DNA from: Psettodes erumei
Lineage: Eukaryota; Chordata; Actinopteri; Pleuronectiformes; Psettodidae
Direction of reading: 5' to 3'
Assembly (NCBI GenBank): GCA_016785225.1
Contig: JAFBJZ010000941.1
Span: 310,001-374,000, forward strand
Length of the DNA stretch: 64,000 nucleotides
Each line of letters starts with the position of its first letter. The stretch's first letter is position 1. A program made the translations under genes and the position numbers. The notes under the pieces were generated by a model. It saw nothing but the letters and a program-made list of their open reading frames with translations. It made no database searches and had not been told where the DNA came from. This document shows positions 59,144 through 64,000 of the stretch, in pieces.

Positions 59144-62100
59144 GCAGCAACAGCAGCAGCAGCAACAACAACAAATTCAGCACATGCAACAGCAGCAGCT
59201 ACAGCAACAGCAACAAATGCAACAGCAGCAAATGCAACAGCAAATGCAACAACAGCAAATACAACAGCAGCAGCAACAATTACAGCAACAGCAGATGCAG
59301 CAACAGCAGCAGCAGATGCAACAGATGCAGATGCAGAGTCTCCAGAATGCTCAAGGGCAGCAGGGCATGACAGGGCCTCAGACTTCAGGTCAAGGCCAGC
59401 CCCAGATGCACCCTCATCAGCTGCAGCAACAGCAGCAGCAGCAGCAGCAAACTCAGCAACCGCATCTGCAACAACAGGTGATATAATCGATATTATCATG
59501 TATATTAACACAAGTTGTGGGTATCAATGAAACGTCTATTCACGCTTAATTTTCATCCTCATTTTAGCAGCAGCAGATGATGATGATGCTGAAGATGCAG
59601 GAGCAGGCAAAAAATCGCATGTCCATCCCACCAGGAGGCCAGCTCCCTCCTCGTGGCATGGGCAATCCACCTGAGGTGCAGCGCCTTCCTGTCTCACAGC
59701 AAGGCAACATGCCTGTAATGATCAGTCTTCAAGGACATGGAGGGGTACCACCGTCACCTGACAAAGCCAGAGGGATGCCCCTGATGGTGAACCCACAGGT
59801 GAGGGCCGCGTGCTGCTGCATTTCACAATCTCAACGCTTTACTTGTTTGTGCATGTTTGTATATGTTCTCCTCTGTAGCTTGCAGGCACTGCGCGAAGAA
59901 TGTCCCATCCTGATGTAGGCCAGGGTCCCCAAGGCACTGGATCTGAAGAGGCCTCTGCAGGGGCCCACTCGAAGCAGGACAGACCTGGTGGCCCAGAAAT
60001 GGGGGTGCAGCCTGGAAATGGGAACCAACAGATGATGGCCAATCAGGGCTCAAACACACACATGATGAAGCAAGGCCCTGGTCCATCACCAATGCCTCCG
60101 CACACTGGAGCCAGTCCCCAGCAACAGTTACCCACTCAGCCTCAACAAGGAGGCCCCATGCCTGGCATTCATTTCCCTAATGTGCCTACAACCTCACAAA
60201 GCTCCAGGCCCAAAACCCCTAACAGAGCTAGCCCAAGACCATACCACCATCCCCTCACCCCAACTAATCGTCCACCCAGTACTGAGCCCTCTGAAATCAA
60301 CCTTTCACCTGAGAGACTTAATGCTTCAATTGCAGGGCTGTTTCCTCCTAAAATCAACATTCCTCTGCCTCCCAGGCAGCCGAACCTAAACAGGGGATTC
60401 GATCAGCAAGGTCTTAACCCAACAACTCTGAAAGCCATTGGGCAGGCTCCTCCTAGCTTAACTCTATCAGGCAACAACAACAATGGCAGTACGGGTGGAA
60501 ATAATACTAACAACGGTCAACAGCCTTTCTCCACTGGCAGTGGACCAGGAGGTGCAGGTGCTAAGCAGGACAAGCAGCCTGGAGGGCAGGGTAAGAGGGC
60601 AAGTCCAAGCAATAGTCGGAGGTCAAGTCCAGCCTCCAGCCGCAAGTCAGCCACCCCCAGTCCGGGAAGACAGAAGGCGACAAAAATGGCCATCACATGC
60701 CCTCCCCACCAGCAGCAGATGGTCAACCCTCAGGGGCAAACCATGATGCTGAGTCCTACCTCAGTACCCCCAAGCCCAGTATCTATGTCATCACAAGTGA
60801 GTGGGGGCATGGATGCACAACAAACTCAGAGCCCCTTTCATGGGATTCAAGGTAACCCTGCTGAGGGGATGATGACAGCAGCAGAGCAGCGTCAGATGCC
60901 TCAGGCTCTGCCCCAACCACAGGCTCTGAGGGAGTTATCAGCCCCCAGAATGGCAAGTCCTCGTTTCCCCATGCCCCAGCAGCCTAAACCTGACTTGGAA
61001 CTGCAGCCTGGCACAGTTGATAGGCAAACAACACATGTGGCACCTATGCAGGATCCCGACGTTTCACCTGCTCTCAGGGCAGCTCCGACCTCCCTCAACC
61101 AGTTACTGGATAACACGGGTATCCCAAACATGCCTCTTCGTCCAATGCAGAATAATACTGTCAGGGATGTCATGGGAAAGGACAGTCCCAAGCCTGCTTT
61201 GGACCCAGACAGACCACTCCATAGTAATTCCCAGAGTACAGATATGTCAGCCTCTGTCCCTTCTACTGCAACGATAAATGAATCAGAATCTAAACTCAGA
61301 TCTGCTGTTCCAATCCCTACTAGCAGTCCCAACTTGCAGCCTGTTTCCATTCCCAGCTCGCACCCTAGCACTATTATGAACTCCAGTACCACCCCCAGCC
61401 TTAATCAAAACCCCATCTCCAGTCTCGGTGTCAGTCCCAGTCTGAATTTAACCTCGACAACTTCTATTTGTAACACCCTCAGTACTAACACTAATACCAC
61501 CCAGAGTGTAAGCCCCAACCCAGTCACTTCGAGTCAGAGCAGTTCTGCCTCAGCTGTTAATGCTAGTTCTATCTCCAGCTCGGCTCTAAAACCAAGCCCG
61601 AGTCCTAAATCCGTGACAAGTGTTCACTCAGTCATACAGATCCCTGCCTCCTCTAGCACTGTTTCGCCCAACCAGATCACTGTGTTTGTCACCTCTAACC
61701 CCATCACTTCTGCCCCCACTCCCCAGGCACCCACATCTATGGTCTCCACCATGGTGGCAGTCCCCAGTAAGAACATTAGACCTCAGGACATCCGGCAGCA
61801 GACACCTGTCCCCCGACCTCAGTTCATCACCACCACCCCCGTATTTATCAACCCAATTTTCCAGGTCCCCGGTGCATCTGTGGCTCCCAATACCACAGTC
61901 GTGTCACAGTCAGTGACCATGGTGGGGCCTATCCAAGTGTCCACTACAAACATCCAGCTTTCTCCCGCCCCAAGCTCCACCCAGTCCTCAGGGGCTAACA
62001 TGACCAGCACTCAGCCTGCCAGGAGTGCTGTTGGACAGGTCCAGATTGCCACTAGTATGTCCTCTTCAGTCCCAGTTGGTACTCTGACAGTTCCTCAACG

Positions 62101-63586
62101 AATTAACCAAGGCGCTCTCAAAACAGAAAATCTAGGTGAGGCAGGTTCTGCACAGAAATCTAGTCCCCCTGTCCAGCAGCCATCTCCCCATCCGACCCCT
62201 TCTGCATCATCTCCGTTTCAGACGCCCCTGGCTTCTCCGCCTCCCTGCTCTAGTCCTGGGGCGATGAACACCATCCGAAAGACCCCCATGTCTCCGTCTC
62301 CCGCTGCCCAAGTGAAAAGCAAACCTGCACAGACTCCTGCAGCTGGTTCTAGTACAGCTGAGTCCCAGCAAAGTCCTGTGGAAAGGCCTGCACAGGGGTC
62401 CACAGTGACTGTGCAACCACAGGTCTTTCATCCTTCTGCCAGTCCCGCAATTCAAATGGAAGCATCAGCTCCCCATCCTATCGCTGCTGCTCCAAACAAC
62501 ATTACTTCACCTGCAGTCTCCTCCCCAGTCCCACTTCCTGGCCAAGTCGCTGTTCCCACTCAGATTGTTACCCAGGCTCTGGTTCCTGCAGCAGCTACAG
62601 TGTCAAGCCCAGCCCAGGCTGTAACTTCTCAAGCTCCTGTTGTCAATGTCGTTGGTACTACGACGGATGTCGCCTCTGCTGCCCTGCTCTCTACAGTCGC
62701 CTCTGGACAAAGTTCTGTACCGTCCATTGCTCCGCTTGTTGCTCCACCTGGACCTATTCAGGATGTTCCCCCTACCACATCCTCTCCAGTTTCTAATCCC
62801 AGTGGAGTTCCACCAGTTCAGGCAGACCCACCAGCTATGGAGCCTCCCGTGCCGCCAGCGGCAGCACCTCATGAAATCACTCCGACCGCCCCAGGTAAAC
62901 ACAAAGTTACGACCTGAATGAATCACTGGGTGTAAAACCAGGATGCGTAGTCAGGTCAAGCTGATGACTACACACACTATGTGTCACTCCTGCGGTAAAG
63001 GTTAGTTATTACATGCCACAGTAACATGCTTAATCCCACTTCAAGTGTCTTAAGTATTGCTGAATCCATTGAGCTGCCTTGGGGTTGAATATTTTGCAAA
63101 GAATATGTTGTATTATTGTATTTTTTTTTTAGTTTTTAAAAGAAGAACAGTTGCAAAGTGTAAAACTAGTAACTGGTGGGCATAGTGGAGTAGGGACAGT
63201 TATGCAGGGCTTCTGCTCATCGCCTTACATTCACCAACACAGCCCCCTTATTTCTGGTTTTGGTTGAGTGATCAGTGATGCATTTCTGACTAATAATTAG
63301 TTTTGCTTATTCAGATGTACTAGCTGAACTATTTCATCCTTTTTCGACCAGCGCCCATTCAGCAAGAAGTCCCACAGTCACAGGAACCGGTCCCCAGCGA
63401 GAAGACAGGTAATTGCAGTCGTCCTCGTCTGAGAAGTTATGAAAAAATTCTTGCCTCTTAAATAGAAAAGAATAATTCGATCTGATCTTAAATGAGTCAC
63501 TTTGGAATTAGATGGCAAAAAAAGAAGAAATAAATCTTGTCTTTGTTCCACACAGGTGAAGAGGTCTCAACAGGTTCTGAGCAGGG
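53946..63586 (+). CDS. ncoa6: NCOA6 (ASC-2/TRBP), nuclear receptor coactivator 6, 3' end outside window
   Basis: Exons seen: 53946-54243, 54725-54880, 55003-55125, 55425-55547, 55650-56477, 56602-56733, 57273-58620, 58737-58855, 58969-59477, 59568-59798, 59879-62894, 63352-63408, 63556-63586; 2323 codons, with the C-terminus off the right edge. NCOA6 is the scaffold of the KMT2C/D (MLL3/4) ASCOM methyltransferase complex and links nuclear receptors to CBP/p300. The N-terminal globular region (about 65-160) includes VEPWNSVRVTFNIP and LRDLGILSVQIEGEGAIN, nearly identical to human. LxxLL box 1 is L950-VN-LL954, in LTSPLLVNLLQSDIS. Box 2 is L1695-NQ-LL1699. A basic signal KPKKKKPARKKKPK is near 978. 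Gln tracts lie at about 692-703, 765-870 and 1064-1180. The Ser/Thr/Pro-rich part at about 1760-2290 is less conserved. The ATG has good context (ggaggATGG). The human N-terminus differs, starting with an unrelated leader. Confidence 0.94.
57647..57682 (+). repeat. ncoa6: Coding (CAG/CAA)12 tract in ncoa6 exon 7
   Basis: Twelve Gln codons in a row, mixed CAG and CAA, between MLL and NSMMEQM. Confidence 0.9.
57850..58200 (+). repeat. ncoa6: Gln-rich low-complexity block in ncoa6 exon 7
   Basis: Several Gln runs interrupted by Leu, His and Met occur here. One of about 16 codons lies near 58145-58192, with a CAA-only stretch in its second half. The block lies between PGNMAQFQGQVGPQQMTP and the conserved LTSPLLVNLL box. 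Confidence 0.85.
59031..59174 (+). repeat. ncoa6: Coding poly-Gln run of 48 codons in ncoa6 exon 9
   Basis: There are 48 consecutive Gln codons, a mixture of CAA and CAG with no other residue, followed by IQHM and a further Gln/Met/Ile-rich stretch to about 59470. Human NCOA6 has its long Gln run nearer the N-terminus, so this is a lineage-specific expansion at a different place. Confidence 0.93.
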
Positions 63587-64000
63587 GTAAGAGTACTCCC
63601 AACGTTTGTATTCTTTTTTTTTTTTAAATGTTTTGTTGCTTAACCGTGCAATCCTAAATGTGCTGAGGTTTATCAAGGTGTCCCTTGCTATTGATCTCTG
63701 AAAAGTTGGCCTAGTTTTAAAACCCTTGCTCTTGAAGGAGAAATGCTTAGTCATTTCTAACTCTACTGAAACTCAGGGAGTTCATTTGGTTGGACATGGT
63801 GAAAACAATGAGCCGCGTGGCCTCAGCACTTGGTATGTATGATTAGCATGCAACAATATAAATATACTAATGCATGTCCAACATTTAAACAAAGAACAGC
63901 CTATCACAAAGAAATCCGTGCTACTCCTCTGACCTTTATGGCCGTATCTCTTCTCCTGGGCATTGTCATCATATGGTGGGGAAGTGAAGCCATGTTTTGT
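63587..64000 (+). other. ncoa6 intron 13 or further 3' exons (unresolved)
   Basis: Beyond the donor at 63587 the sequence could be intron. Two stretches with frame-compatible splice signals exist: 63777-63832 (begins EFIWLDMVKT, donor gtatgt) and 63900-64000 (acceptor aacag, preceded by a perfect-looking branch phrase tactaat, open to the edge and reading a hydrophobic segment FMAVSLLLGIVIIWW). They do not resemble NCOA6, which is nuclear and has no membrane segment. I cannot say what they are. Confidence 0.25.

Noticed and set aside
58919..59530. Poly-Ala/Thr ORF and the antisense poly-Leu/Val ORFs over ncoa6 exon 9
   Set aside because: They are other-frame translations of the poly-Gln tract. 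The Gln frame is continuous with conserved exons on both sides.

Overview
This is a 64 kb stretch of a vertebrate nuclear genome, almost certainly a teleost fish and probably a percomorph. The evidence is intron-rich protein genes with GT-AG junctions, long CA/GT microsatellites, fish-type Tc1 and LINE debris, and human 20q11-q13 orthologues arranged as in fish. I read five protein-coding genes and one tRNA. All exon models were assembled by eye from frame continuity, splice motifs and remembered family sequences; no alignment was run.

Layout: samhd1 (+, 365-6235, 16 exons, complete, 624 aa) is followed by its 3' UTR. A gene-poor 12 kb stretch of microsatellites and old transposons comes next. 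snai1 (-, 20017-21485, 3 exons, 271 aa) sits alone between two such stretches. A tRNA-Ala(TGC) gene lies on the minus strand at 28902-28973. tp53inp2 (+) has a noncoding first exon ending at 33907 and a CDS at 37307-39074 (321 aa). ggt7 (+, CDS 45148-50947, 15 coding exons, 678 aa) follows. ncoa6 (+, CDS from 53946) fills the rest and runs off the right edge, with 2323 codons present.

The genes are not an operon and have separate jobs: dNTP hydrolysis (samhd1), EMT transcriptional repression (snai1), autophagy and nuclear coactivation (tp53inp2), a membrane gamma-glutamyltransferase-like protein (ggt7) and a nuclear-receptor coactivator scaffold (ncoa6). The samhd1, tp53inp2, ggt7 and ncoa6 orthologues all map to human 20q11.2, while SNAI1 maps to 20q13, so the block is a rearranged piece of the ancestral chromosome.

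The most interesting observations are these. The ggt7 product has no Thr or Ser where the family nucleophile should be. The snai1 product has a Cys in place of the first phosphoserine of the beta-TrCP degron. ncoa6 encodes a 48-residue pure Gln run plus other Q tracts and tandem CAG acceptors, and also a block almost identical to human. ggt7 has a leader full of short upstream ORFs. I found no wholly undescribed system. The nearest to unexplained are a 213-codon ORF downstream of snai1 and a membrane-segment-like open stretch at the right edge.
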